Shown: positions 36,155 to 45,109, numbered from the stretch's first letter. The stretch is DNA of 64,000 nt from Rhizobium redzepovicii (GCF_019793435.1 NZ_JAILYH010000007.1:62001-126000), one strand, 5' to 3'. Program-made: numbers and translations. The notes: generated from the sequence alone by a model not told the origin.

Positions 36155-37209
36155 CGGACTTCTGGAAAGGGCGGCGGGTTTTCCTAACCGGGCATACCGG
36201 CTTCAAGGGTTCCTGGCTTTCCCTGTGGCTGGAGCGGCTCGGCGCCGATGTCGCCGCTGTGTCGCTGGCACCCGAGACCGAACCGTCGCTCTACCAGAAG
36301 CTTGCTCCGTGGGATGATCGCGGCCACCATATCGTCGATATCCGCGACGCCGAGGCGCTGCTTGCGCTCTCCCGGCGGTTCGAGCCGGAGATCGTCATCC
36401 ATATGGCGGCACAGGCGCTGGTGCGGCGCTCCTATGAGAACCCGGCCGAGACCTTTTCGACCAATGTCCTGGGAACGGCAAATGTTCTCGACGCGGTCAG
36501 GCACACGCCCTCCGTCAAGACCGTGCTCGTCATCACCTCGGACAAGGTCTACGCGAACAGCGGCAGCGGCATACCTTTCGTCGAGACCGATACGCTCGGC
36601 GGCAAGGACCCCTACAGCAATTCCAAAGCCTGCACCGAACTCGTCTGCCAGAGCTATCGCGACAGTTTCTTCAAGGGACGCGATCTCAGGCTCGCCACAG
36701 TGCGGGCCGGCAATGTCATCGGTGGCGGCGACTGGTCCAGGGATCGGCTGATCCCGGATTTCATCCGCGCCTTCGAAGGCGGCGAACCGATCATGCTGCG
36801 CTATCCCGAGGCTATCCGCCCCTGGCAGCATGTGCTGGAACCGCTCGGCGGTTATCTCCGTTTCGCCGAGGTGCTGACCGAGGAGCGTGGCAGGGATCTG
36901 CCTGATGCCTTGAATTTCGGTCCGCACCCTGAGAGCTTCGCGACCGTTTGCGAACTTGCCGAGGCGCTCGGACGCGCGCACAGCGTCGGAGACGTGTGGC
37001 GGCCGGCGCCAGGCGAACATCTGCCGGAAGCGCCGGCGCTGACGCTGAGCTCGGCCTTGGCGCTCGACACAATCGGCTGGCGTCCGCGCCTCAGCCTGCA
37101 GCAGACTATCGACTGGACAGCCGCCTGGTACAAGGCCAACCGCGAGGGAGCCGACATGCGCGCCTTCTCGCTCGGCCAGATCGCGGCCTATGAGGAAACA
37201 GTATCATGA
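36145..37209 (+). CDS. rfbG: CDP-glucose 4,6-dehydratase
   Basis: 354 aa, extended SDR. FLTGHTGFKGSWLSLWLERLG binds NAD; VITSDKVYAN and DPYSNSKACTEL carry the catalytic Thr/Ser and Tyr-x3-Lys; RPWQHVLEPLGGY is characteristic of RfbG. It yields CDP-4-keto-6-deoxy-D-glucose, the branch point for the enzymes around it. ATG 36145 is preferred; GTG 36136 would add three residues. The stop overlaps the next methyltransferase by 4 nt. Confidence 0.96.
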   Translation: MGLTDFWKGRRVFLTGHTGFKGSWLSLWLERLGADVAAVSLAPETEPSLYQKLAPWDDRGHHIVDIRDAEALLALSRRFEPEIVIHMAAQALVRRSYENPAETFSTNVLGTANVLDAVRHTPSVKTVLVITSDKVYANSGSGIPFVETDTLGGKDPYSNSKACTELVCQSYRDSFFKGRDLRLATVRAGNVIGGGDWSRDRLIPDFIRAFEGGEPIMLRYPEAIRPWQHVLEPLGGYLRFAEVLTEERGRDLPDALNFGPHPESFATVCELAEALGRAHSVGDVWRPAPGEHLPEAPALTLSSALALDTIGWRPRLSLQQTIDWTAAWYKANREGADMRAFSLGQIAAYEETVS

Positions 37210-38441
37210 CAGCGCATAATTGCCGGTTCTGCAGCGCTCCGCTGACGCACCGCTTTGTCGATCTCGGCTCGACGCCGCTCGCCAATGCCTATCTGACCGA
37301 AGAGCAGCTCAAGCAGCCGGAACCTTCCTATCCGCTGCGCGCTTTCGTCTGCTCGCAATGCTGGCTGGTGCAGGCCGACGCCTTCGTTCCGCCGGAGGAT
37401 ATCTTCAGCCACTACGCCTATTTCTCTTCCTATAGCGACAGCTGGGTGGAGCATGCGCGCCAGTTCACCGTCACGGCCCGCGAGCGTTTCGGCCTCGGCC
37501 CGGCATCGCAGGTCATCGAGGTGGCAAGCAATGACGGCTATCTGCTGAAGCATTTCGTCGAGGCCGGCGTGCCCGTGCTCGGCATCGAACCGGCTGAGAA
37601 TGTCGCTGAGGTGGCGCGGCAAATCGGCGTTCCCACCGAAGCGCGCTTCTTCGGCAAGGAAACGGCTGCCGACCTCGTCTCGCTTGGCCTTGCCGCCGAC
37701 ATTGTCATCGGCAACAACGTGCTGGCGCATGTGCCCGATATCAATGACTTCGTCGGCGGGCTCGCTGCCGTTCTTAAGCCGGATGGCGTCGTCAGCGTCG
37801 AATTCCCGCACCTGCTGCGGCTGATCGAAAACATCCAGTTCGATACCGTCTACCACGAACATTTCTACTATCTGTCGCTGCTGGCCGTCGAAAAGGTGTT
37901 CGCAGCGCACGGCCTCAAAGTATTCGACGTGGAGGAACTGTCGACCCATGGCGGCAGCCTGCGCGTGCTTGCCTGCCGCGCAACATCCACGGCTCACCCA
38001 ACCGGCCCCGACCTTGCCAAAGTGCGCGCCGATGAGGCCGCCGCCGGTTTCGACAGGACGAAAACCTACGAGGCCTTCCAGAGCCGTGTAGCGCCGATCA
38101 AGGACGGGCTGCTTGCCTTCCTCAACGAAGCCAAGCAGAACGGCAAGAGTGTCGCTGCCTATGGCGCCGCCGCCAAGGGCAACACGCTGCTGAACTTCTG
38201 CGGTGTCGGCACCGAACTCATCGATTATGTCGTCGATCGCAACCCGCACAAGCAGGGCCATTACCTGCCGGGCAGCAAGCTGCCGATCTACGCGCCTGAG
38301 AAAATGGACGAGACGCAGCCGGATTATGTGCTCATCCTGCCCTGGAATATCAAGAACGAAGTCGTTGCGGCCAACAGCAGGGTCGGCGCCTGGGGCGGAC
38401 GGTTCGCCGTTGCGGTGCCGGAACTGACGGTGCTCGGATGA
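37206..38441 (+). CDS. C-methyltransferase of NDP-hexose type (second copy)
   Basis: 411 aa with the same three-part plan as 29830-31053: zinc Cys pairs NCRFCSAPL and CSQCWLVQ, SAM motif IEVASNDGYLLKHF, YHEHFYYLSLLAVE, THGGSLRVLA and GAAAKGNTLLNFCG. It probably adds a methyl group to CDP-4-keto-6-deoxyglucose, at C3 or C5 by analogy with TylCIII or NovU. The ATGA overlaps with rfbG and with the epimerase gene fix its place in the pathway. Confidence 0.92.
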   Translation: MTAHNCRFCSAPLTHRFVDLGSTPLANAYLTEEQLKQPEPSYPLRAFVCSQCWLVQADAFVPPEDIFSHYAYFSSYSDSWVEHARQFTVTARERFGLGPASQVIEVASNDGYLLKHFVEAGVPVLGIEPAENVAEVARQIGVPTEARFFGKETAADLVSLGLAADIVIGNNVLAHVPDINDFVGGLAAVLKPDGVVSVEFPHLLRLIENIQFDTVYHEHFYYLSLLAVEKVFAAHGLKVFDVEELSTHGGSLRVLACRATSTAHPTGPDLAKVRADEAAAGFDRTKTYEAFQSRVAPIKDGLLAFLNEAKQNGKSVAAYGAAAKGNTLLNFCGVGTELIDYVVDRNPHKQGHYLPGSKLPIYAPEKMDETQPDYVLILPWNIKNEVVAANSRVGAWGGRFAVAVPELTVLG

Positions 38442-38980
38442 AATTTCTTCCGACCCCGGTTTCGGGCGCCTTTGTCGTGGAAGTCGACGCGCGCTCCGAC
38501 GACAGGGGAATGTTCGCGCGAACTTTCGACGCGCGGACCTTTGCCGACCGCGGTCTCGTGCCGGTCTATCCGCAATGCAACGTCTCGCGGAACCATAGGC
38601 GCGGGACGCTGCGCGGCATGCACTACCAGGCCCAACCGCGGCCGGAGGTGAAGCTCGTGCGCGCCACGCGCGGCAGGGTCTTCGACGTGGCGCTCGATCT
38701 GAGGCCGGATTCGCCGAGTTATCTCCGATGGGCTTCCGTCGAGCTCGATGCTGCCAGTTGCAACGCTTTCTACATACCGGCCGGATGCGCACACGGTTTC
38801 CTGACGCTCGAGGATGAGTGCGAACTCTTCTACCAGATGTCGGAAGCTTACGTGCCGGAACTTGCCCGTGGGGTCCGCTGGGACGATCCTGCCTTTTCCA
38901 TCGCCTGGCCGTTCACGCCGAGCGTCATCAGCGAGCGCGATGCCGCGCTTGAAAGCTATAGCCAGGAAGCAAGCGTTTGA
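38438..38980 (+). CDS. rfbC: dTDP-4-dehydrorhamnose 3,5-epimerase family protein (RfbC-like)
   Basis: 180 aa, cupin-fold epimerase. DDRGMFARTFDARTFADRG, RGTLRGMHYQAQPRPE (catalytic His and substrate base-binding) and PAGCAHGFLTLED are the RfbC blocks. Because it follows rfbFG and a C-methyltransferase, it probably epimerises a C-methylated CDP-4-keto sugar rather than making rhamnose, as NovW does. The 4-nt overlaps on both sides indicate tight coupling. Confidence 0.9.
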   Translation: MKFLPTPVSGAFVVEVDARSDDRGMFARTFDARTFADRGLVPVYPQCNVSRNHRRGTLRGMHYQAQPRPEVKLVRATRGRVFDVALDLRPDSPSYLRWASVELDAASCNAFYIPAGCAHGFLTLEDECELFYQMSEAYVPELARGVRWDDPAFSIAWPFTPSVISERDAALESYSQEASV

Positions 38981-40215
38981 GCGGCATCAAACTCAGCATC
39001 TGCATCCCGACCTACAATCGTGAAGCCTATCTCAGAAACTCGCTGACCTATTGCGAGAACGACTACAAGTTCGACTTTCCCTTCGAAGTCGTCATCTGCG
39101 ACAATGCCTCCACGGACGGCACGCAGCACGTGGTCGAGGAATTCATCGGCCGCGGGCTGCCGATCCGCTACTATAAGCGTGAAGCCAACGCCGGCGCCGC
39201 GGCGAACGTCACAAGCGCTATGCGCCTCAGCAAGGGCGAATATCTCATCTACCTGGCCGACGATGATATCCTAATTGCCGGGGCGGTGGCCGACACCATC
39301 AGATATCTCGACAACAATCGGGAAGTGACCTGCGCCCATGCACCGTGGTTCCTCTACGACGAGGTCGCCAAAACCGACATCATGAAGTTCTACGATGTCG
39401 AGGAAGATCGAAAGTTTCCGCACGGCAGCTTCGGCGAAGTCTTCCAATATCTCTGCGAACGCCACATCTTTCCGGAAATCGCCATCTACCGCTCGTCAAC
39501 CCTGCGGTCGGCCTGGATCCCGCGGGAATTCTGTTTCTACCCGTTCCCATTCCTTGCGCATTTTCTCGATCAGGGCGCGGTTACCTTCCTGCAGCGGCCG
39601 TTCTACCGCTCGATCACCAATTCGGTGATCACCCGCGATCGCCAGCAGGAGGGCACCAACGACGTCATGACGAGCTGGGATCGCTATCGTGGCGGGCTCG
39701 AATATTTTCTCTATACGGGCGTCAGGCGCGGGGCGCTGCCCCTTACGCCAGAGAAGCGTCTCCAATATGAGGAGATGTGCAAGATCTTCACGCTCAATCG
39801 CATGGCGGTCGCCTTCCGCTTCTGGGCAGTGAGTAAGAATTACATCAAGGCGTATGAGCTCTATACCCGCATCATGTGGGGCGGGATGCTCGATCACCCG
39901 GAAATCCGCCCCTTCCGTGAAACGCTGCCCCTGATGGTCGTCATCCAGACGCTTGTGAGCGAAGTGAATTCGGCGATCGGCATCGATACGCTGCTTCTCG
40001 CCGGCTTTACGGAAATCGCGGCGCTCGAAGAGCTGATGCGCGAACTCGGCCTACGCGAAAAGGTAAGGGTGACGACAGAACTCAGCGACAGTGCGCTCGA
40101 TAGCACCGCCGTCTTCGTGAACGTCGACAGAGACCGGGAATATTTCGTAGCACTCGGCTATCTGCCCAATCTGGTGTTCCACGAGCACGATCTTGCCCGG
40201 CACATCATCATGTGA
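38977..40215 (+). CDS. Family 2 glycosyltransferase with long C-terminal extension
   Basis: 412 aa. The GT-A domain (1-240) starts KLSICIPTYNREAYLRNSL and has the donor-site acidic motif IYLADDDILI near residue 95. The last 170 residues include NSAIGIDTLLLAGFTEIAALEELM, which looks like a Rossmann-type regulatory or sugar-binding half. The start is TTG at 38977, overlapping the epimerase stop. It probably transfers a sugar made by this operon; acceptor unknown. Confidence 0.85.
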   Translation: MSGIKLSICIPTYNREAYLRNSLTYCENDYKFDFPFEVVICDNASTDGTQHVVEEFIGRGLPIRYYKREANAGAAANVTSAMRLSKGEYLIYLADDDILIAGAVADTIRYLDNNREVTCAHAPWFLYDEVAKTDIMKFYDVEEDRKFPHGSFGEVFQYLCERHIFPEIAIYRSSTLRSAWIPREFCFYPFPFLAHFLDQGAVTFLQRPFYRSITNSVITRDRQQEGTNDVMTSWDRYRGGLEYFLYTGVRRGALPLTPEKRLQYEEMCKIFTLNRMAVAFRFWAVSKNYIKAYELYTRIMWGGMLDHPEIRPFRETLPLMVVIQTLVSEVNSAIGIDTLLLAGFTEIAALEELMRELGLREKVRVTTELSDSALDSTAVFVNVDRDREYFVALGYLPNLVFHEHDLARHIIM

Positions 40216-40291
40216 GCCTCGCACCAGTTTCAAAAACTAGCGTCGTGACGGGCGCCTGCGTCTTGATTTCAATTCAACAGAAATTAGCGGC

Positions 40292-41440
40292 ATGACAAAC
40301 AGGATCTTCTACACCAAGCCTTCCATCACCCAGCTTGAAACCGATTATGCCACGGATGCGGCAGCGACCGGCTGGGGCGCACGCTGCTACGACTACATCA
40401 ATCGCTTCGAACGCGACTTCAAGACCTATCTCGGCAGCGACTTTGCCATCGCGACATCGAGCTGCACCGGCGCCATGCACATGGGCCTGGCCGCGCTCGG
40501 CGTCGGCGAAGGCGACGAAGTCATCCTTGCCGACACCAATTGGGTCGCCACAGTTTCACCTGTTGTCCATCTCGGCGCCAAGCCAGTCTTCGTCGATGTA
40601 CTGCCGGATTCCTGGTGCATCGATCCTCGCGAGGTCGCGCGACACATCACTCCGAAGACCAAGGCGATCATCGCGACCCATATCTATGGCAATCTTTGCG
40701 ACATGGATGCGCTGCTCGACATCGGCAAGCGCACCGGCATCCCGGTGATCGAGGATGCGGCGGAAGCCATCGGCTCCGTCTGGAATGGCCGTCGTGCCGG
40801 CTCGATGGGCGCCTTCGGTACCTTCTCTTTCCACGGTACGAAGACGTTGACGACGGGCGAAGGCGGCATGTTCGTCACCAGCGACACCGCGCTTTACGAG
40901 CGGGTGCTGACGCTCAGCAACCACGGCCGGGCTCGCGGCCAGACCAAGCAATTCTGGCCCGACGCGATCGGCTTCAAGTACAAAATGTCCAACATTCAGG
41001 CGGCCATCGGCTGCGCACAGCTGGAACGCATCGAAGAACTCGTCGCCCGCAAGCGGGAGATCCTTGCAGCCTACATGGTGCGGCTTTCCGCCCTGCCCGG
41101 CATCTCGATGAACCCGGAATACAGCGGCACGATCAATGGCGCTTGGATGCCGACCGCGGTCTTTCATCCGTCGACGGGTACCACCCGCGAGATGATGCAG
41201 CAGGCCTTCGAGATCGCCAATATCGACGCGCGCGTCTTCTTCCATCCCCTGTCCAGCCTCGACATGTTCGAGGATCGGCCACAGAACGTGAACGCCTGGA
41301 GCATTCCGGGCCGCGCGATCAACCTGCCCAGCTATCACGACATGAGCGAAGCCGATATCGACCGGGTGGCGGCAACGTTGCTCGATGTGGCGGCCGGGCG
41401 GATCTACCACAACAATACAGCATTGCGGCAGTCGATCTAA
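40292..41440 (+). CDS. DegT/DnrJ/EryC1/StrS aminotransferase (second copy)
   Basis: 382 aa. SSCTGAMHMGLAALGVGEGDEV binds PLP phosphate, VIEDAAEAIGSVW carries the Asp, and the Lys lies in SFHGTKTLTTGEGGMF, followed by GFKYKMSNIQAAIGCAQ. This motif set resembles perosamine-synthase-type enzymes, which act on 4-keto sugars, more than the first copy does. A 76-bp gap separates it from the GT2. Together with the downstream GNAT it suggests an N-acylated amino sugar. Confidence 0.92.
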   Translation: MTNRIFYTKPSITQLETDYATDAAATGWGARCYDYINRFERDFKTYLGSDFAIATSSCTGAMHMGLAALGVGEGDEVILADTNWVATVSPVVHLGAKPVFVDVLPDSWCIDPREVARHITPKTKAIIATHIYGNLCDMDALLDIGKRTGIPVIEDAAEAIGSVWNGRRAGSMGAFGTFSFHGTKTLTTGEGGMFVTSDTALYERVLTLSNHGRARGQTKQFWPDAIGFKYKMSNIQAAIGCAQLERIEELVARKREILAAYMVRLSALPGISMNPEYSGTINGAWMPTAVFHPSTGTTREMMQQAFEIANIDARVFFHPLSSLDMFEDRPQNVNAWSIPGRAINLPSYHDMSEADIDRVAATLLDVAAGRIYHNNTALRQSI

Positions 41441-41472
41441 GACAGCCCTACAGCGAAGGACAAAGAACAGTC

Positions 41473-42231
41473 ATGACCACGAAGGACGATCGTCTCGAAT
41501 TCGAAGCCCACAAGCGGGAAATGTCACTTGCGCTCGGCAAGGACGAGGCAAGTTTCCAGCAATCGCTGAATACGCTGATCGGGCTCGACAAATTCGACTA
41601 CTTCTATCTGTGGTCATGGATGGGCGTGCCGATCATACAGCTTCCAGTCGATATCCTGGCAACCCAGGAAGTCATCTGGGCGACCAAGCCCGATGTCATC
41701 ATCGAGACAGGCATCGCGCGCGGCGGCTCGCTGATCTTCATGGCGTCGATCCTCGCCGCCATGGGCAACGACGAGGCCAAAGTTGTCGGCGTCGACATCG
41801 ACATCCGCGCCCATAATCGCGAGTCGATCGAATCCCATCCCATGTCGAGCCGAATCAAGATGATCCAGGGCGGTTCCGTCGACGACGACGTGCTTGCCGC
41901 CGTGAAAGCCGAGATTCCGCCGGGTGCCCGGGTGATGGTGGTGCTCGACAGCGACCATTCCTACGAGCACGTTCTGGCCGAGTGCCGCGCCTACGGTGCG
42001 CTGGTAACGGAAGGCTGCTATCTCGTCGTCGCCGATACGCTCATCGGCCATCTGACCGAAGAACAGGCTTTCACAAAACGCTCCAAGGTCTGGCTGCGCG
42101 GCAATGAGCCACTGAAGGCCGTTACCGACTATCTGACGGAAACCGACCGTTTCGAAGTCGATCCGGTTCTGAACGGCAAGCTTGTGCTGTCTTCTTCGCC
42201 GGGCGGCTACTGCGTCTGCCGCAAGGCGTAA
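41473..42231 (+). CDS. Cephalosporin hydroxylase (CmcI) family SAM methyltransferase
   Basis: 252 aa. PDVIIETGIARGGSLIFMAS is the CmcI/rhamnosyl O-methyltransferase SAM loop, VVGVDIDIRAHNR follows, and VMVVLDSDHSYEHVLAE holds the metal-binding Asp/His. Many members in surface-sugar loci O-methylate sugars. A ribosome site is not obvious (ACAGTC before the ATG). It is likely cotranscribed with the aminotransferase 32 bp upstream and the GNAT 24 bp downstream. Confidence 0.85.
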   Translation: MTTKDDRLEFEAHKREMSLALGKDEASFQQSLNTLIGLDKFDYFYLWSWMGVPIIQLPVDILATQEVIWATKPDVIIETGIARGGSLIFMASILAAMGNDEAKVVGVDIDIRAHNRESIESHPMSSRIKMIQGGSVDDDVLAAVKAEIPPGARVMVVLDSDHSYEHVLAECRAYGALVTEGCYLVVADTLIGHLTEEQAFTKRSKVWLRGNEPLKAVTDYLTETDRFEVDPVLNGKLVLSSSPGGYCVCRKA

Positions 42232-42255
42232 GCGGACAATCAGGGATCGTCGTTC

Positions 42256-42930
42256 ATGACGCAGGTCGATATCGTCAGCCTCAAGGACAATGCGGATCCG
42301 GCCGGACGGCTCCGACTCCCGATCAGGGACGATAGCGGCATGCATGTGGGCGACCTGCAATGCATCGACAGGTCGATGCTCGACGAGCGCGGCCTGGTCG
42401 ACGACCTGACGACGTGGCGCAACCAGTCGATGCCGTTTTTCCTCACTCAGTTCCGTGCCACCGAAGAACGCACGCGGCGTTGGCTCGAAACCATCTCACT
42501 GCCAGCCGCCGACCGAATCCTGTTTGTCATTTGCGATCACGGCGGAAACCGGCTCGGCAACTTCGGCCTCTGCAACATCCGGCTAGGCGCCGCCGAATTC
42601 GACAACGTCATCCGCGGCAGGGCGAGCGACGTCCGCAACCTGATGTTCCATTGCGGCATGACAATGCTGGAGTGGATGTTCTCAGGACTTGGGGCCGAAA
42701 CGGCCGAACTGCACGTCTTCTCCCACAATGAAAAAGCGATCGGCCTCTACAGGCGGCTGGGCTTTGCAGTGGCCGAAAGCCTGCCGCTGCGGCGCACCGA
42801 GAAAGAGGGCACAGTCAAATATTCGCTCGTCGATCGACCGGACGCCAATGCCGGCTTCGACTATCTGAGGATGGAGCTTCCGAGAGAATATTTCCGACAG
42901 GTACATCCGGCGGCTTTGCCGACCGGCTGA
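42256..42930 (+). CDS. GNAT family acetyltransferase of the sugar locus
   Basis: 224 aa. NQSMPFFLTQFRATEERTRRWLE is the N-terminal part common to amino-sugar GNATs (PseH/WecD type). NRLGNFGLCNIRLGAAEFDNVIRG precedes the acetyl-CoA region, and HVFSHNEKAIGLYRRLGFAVAE is the C-terminal motif. It probably N-acetylates the amino sugar from the upstream aminotransferase. It ends 5 bp before a convergent small exported protein gene. Confidence 0.85.
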   Translation: MTQVDIVSLKDNADPAGRLRLPIRDDSGMHVGDLQCIDRSMLDERGLVDDLTTWRNQSMPFFLTQFRATEERTRRWLETISLPAADRILFVICDHGGNRLGNFGLCNIRLGAAEFDNVIRGRASDVRNLMFHCGMTMLEWMFSGLGAETAELHVFSHNEKAIGLYRRLGFAVAESLPLRRTEKEGTVKYSLVDRPDANAGFDYLRMELPREYFRQVHPAALPTG

Positions 42931-42935
42931 AGTGC

Positions 42936-43268
42936 CTACCGCACCGGCTGATAGCGGCCGCGCAGCGGCACCTTGTCGTCCATCGAGATGAAGCCGTCGC
43001 GTTCGCAGACATACATCAGCGTCGGCATACCGCCGGAGCGGAAGATCTCGTCGTAGCGGCGGCGGATCTGGACGGTTTCGGTGCGGCAATTATACGATTC
43101 CTCCTCCTTCTTGTCCGGCTGCGCCTTGACGCCGGGCAGGCCCTTGTAGGGGTAGAGGGGCTGAACGCCGGAATCGAGGGATTTCGTCCAGTCGACGGCA
43201 AAGGCGGACGCAGGGGCAAGGCTGGACACGGCAACGAGCGACATCAGAAGCATCATCATAGGCCGCAT
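42936..43268 (-). CDS. Small exported hypothetical protein
   Basis: 110 aa. A signal peptide (MMMLLMSLVAVSSLAPASAFA) is followed by a short mature part with two Cys (YNCRTETVQIRRRYDEIF and LMYVCERDGF). I do not recognise the family. AGGAGAAT precedes ATG 43268. It lies 59 bp downstream of the Wzz-like gene on the same strand, so it may act in the envelope with it. Confidence 0.8.
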   Translation of the reverse strand: MRPMMMLLMSLVAVSSLAPASAFAVDWTKSLDSGVQPLYPYKGLPGVKAQPDKKEEESYNCRTETVQIRRRYDEIFRSGGMPTLMYVCERDGFISMDDKVPLRGRYQPVR

Positions 43269-43327
43269 GGGAATTCTCCTGCCGGCAATAGGGCACTCAC
43301 AGGATGTAGGGAAACCGCCGACCGTCA

Positions 43328-44974
43328 TCAAGCGGCGGTCGCGGGTGACTTGCTGAAATAACTTCTGATGACAGGGTGGCTGAAAAGGCCGGCGAGGATC
43401 GCAAAACCGGCGCCGACGACGAAACCGGCAAGAAGACCGCCGATGATGCCGGCGACGAGCAGGATCTTCTTTCCCGGGCCGTCGGCCTTCACAGGCGGCT
43501 CGGCCGGCGAGATGACGCGAATGTTACTCTGGTTGAGGTTCTGCTCCTCGCTCGTCTGGCTGGAGCGCTTCAGCACCGTCTCGTAGATATCGCGCGCCGC
43601 CGTCGCCTTGCGCTGCAATTCGTTCAACTCCACCTGCTTGTCCGAGGTACTCGCCTGCAGCGCCTTCTGGACGGCAAGCTCCTTGGCGATGCTGTCCTCG
43701 GCGGCCTTCGCCTGCTCGTATTCGCCTCTTGCCGACGTGGCGAGCCGCTGCAATTCGCCCTTGATTTCGCCTGATATGCTCTGCAGCGAGGAGCGGGCCG
43801 CCTGCAGGCGCGGATGACGCGTGCCCATCTGGCTTTCGAGGCTGCCGACGGCGGCGGCCTGGGTGGCATATTGCTGCCGCAGGCTGACGAGCGGCGAGGT
43901 GACACCACCCTCCGCCTGGTTGCCGGCGACGATATCCTCGACGCGGAGATTGGCGACGGCATCGGCGCGGGCCTTGGCCTGGATGGTTTTTTCCTGCGCC
44001 GTCACCAGCATCGTGTTCAGCGAGACGAGCCGTTGATCGGAAATCAGATTGCCCTCGGTCGCGGCCATGTCGTTGTCGGCGCGGAAGGTTTCGACAGCCT
44101 GCTCGGCCTCCAGCACCTTCTGGCGCAAATCGTCGAGACGTCCGTCCAGCGTCGAGGAGGTGTTTTCGTAGATGCCGTTCGAAGCGCTGTTTTCTTCCTC
44201 GGTGAAGGAGGTGACGACCTGGTTGGCAAGCCTTGCCGATTTCTCTGGATCATTGGTTGTCGCGGCGAGCGAGACGACATAGGTGCTGGCCTGGCGGGTA
44301 ATGACCAATGCCTTCTGCAGGGTGCCGATCACGGCGGCGCCATCGGTGCGGCCGCCGGTGAATTCCGGATCCTGGTCGAGCTTCATGGTCTCGACGACGC
44401 GGCGCAGCACATTGCCGGATGTCAGGATCTGCACCTGGCTGTCGATCAACGTCGAGATCATTTCCGGCGAAGGCCCCGAAGATTGCCCGCCCGCATCGGC
44501 AAGGCCGATCTGGCGCGGATCGAAATAAAGGCTGCTGACGGCGGTGAATTTCTGCCCAATGGTGGGCGCCACCACCCCGCCGGCAACGGCGCCGAGAAGG
44601 GCAAGACCAAGCACGACCAACCGACGGCTCCAGATCGCGGCGACGCTGGAGTGGAGGTCCAGAAGCGGTGCGGCAGGCGCGGGCGCCGCGTTCGACGCCG
44701 CGTCCACGACCGGCTGTTTCATAGGCGCCGTCGGGGGCGGCGCCGGGGGTGTGGCCGGGGACGGAGGCGCCGGGCGCTCGGATTGGCGCGTTTGCGCAAC
44801 ACTTGCCGGCGGCGGCACAAAGGCAGGAGGGGCGGGTTCTGGCGCCGGCGGAACAAAATCGTCCGGACGGACCACGGGACTGCGCATGCGCACACCTTCC
44901 GGCGCAGTCTGAGACGACTCATAACTGCGCCAGCCAGGGAGCCGGCTTACCCTGTTCCTGTCATACTGGTTCAT
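43328..44974 (-). CDS. Wzz/GumC-type polysaccharide chain-length or export protein, no kinase domain
   Basis: 548 aa. The N-terminal cytoplasmic tail (about 35-95) is very rich in Pro/Ala. TM1 follows (about 117-140, VVLGLALLGAVAGGVVAP), then a long periplasmic coiled coil (about 280-470, with DDLRQKVLEAEQAVETFR). The PxxP-like segment RVISPAEPPVKADGPGKK comes before TM2 (ILLVAGIIGGLLAGFVVGAGF). It lacks Walker and Tyr-rich motifs, so it is a PCP protein without the BY-kinase. The Pro-rich tail is unusual and may bind a partner. It is divergent from the GH5–polymerase genes. Confidence 0.88.
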   Translation of the reverse strand: MNQYDRNRVSRLPGWRSYESSQTAPEGVRMRSPVVRPDDFVPPAPEPAPPAFVPPPASVAQTRQSERPAPPSPATPPAPPPTAPMKQPVVDAASNAAPAPAAPLLDLHSSVAAIWSRRLVVLGLALLGAVAGGVVAPTIGQKFTAVSSLYFDPRQIGLADAGGQSSGPSPEMISTLIDSQVQILTSGNVLRRVVETMKLDQDPEFTGGRTDGAAVIGTLQKALVITRQASTYVVSLAATTNDPEKSARLANQVVTSFTEEENSASNGIYENTSSTLDGRLDDLRQKVLEAEQAVETFRADNDMAATEGNLISDQRLVSLNTMLVTAQEKTIQAKARADAVANLRVEDIVAGNQAEGGVTSPLVSLRQQYATQAAAVGSLESQMGTRHPRLQAARSSLQSISGEIKGELQRLATSARGEYEQAKAAEDSIAKELAVQKALQASTSDKQVELNELQRKATAARDIYETVLKRSSQTSEEQNLNQSNIRVISPAEPPVKADGPGKKILLVAGIIGGLLAGFVVGAGFAILAGLFSHPVIRSYFSKSPATAA

Positions 44975-45042
44975 ACGCGCACTCGTGTCCTGCCCAGCGT
45001 GAAAGACTGAAGCCGAGGTGCTCAGACTTTAGAAATTCTTAG

Positions 45043-45057
45043 CTAACGGACCGTTAA
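45043..45057 (+). promoter_or_regulatory. Near-match CtrA-type site / palindrome in the wzz–GH5 divergent region
   Basis: CTAA-N7-TTAA matches the CtrA pattern at seven of eight positions. The core TAACGG-A-CCGTTA (45044-45056) is also a perfect palindrome and could be another operator. Confidence 0.3.
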
Positions 45058-45109
45058 AATAATCTCAGCGACGCCGATGTTGCGATTTGCCTGGATTACG
45101 AGGACAGCC

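Noticed and set aside
37188-38792. 534-codon minus-strand frame across the second C-methyltransferase and rfbC
   Set aside because: Spans two well-supported plus-strand genes and has Arg/Ala/Gly-rich shadow composition.
38438-38980. Rhamnose pathway from the rfbC-like gene
   Set aside because: No rfbA, rfbB or rfbD homologue lies in the window; the neighbours are CDP-glucose enzymes and a C-methyltransferase.
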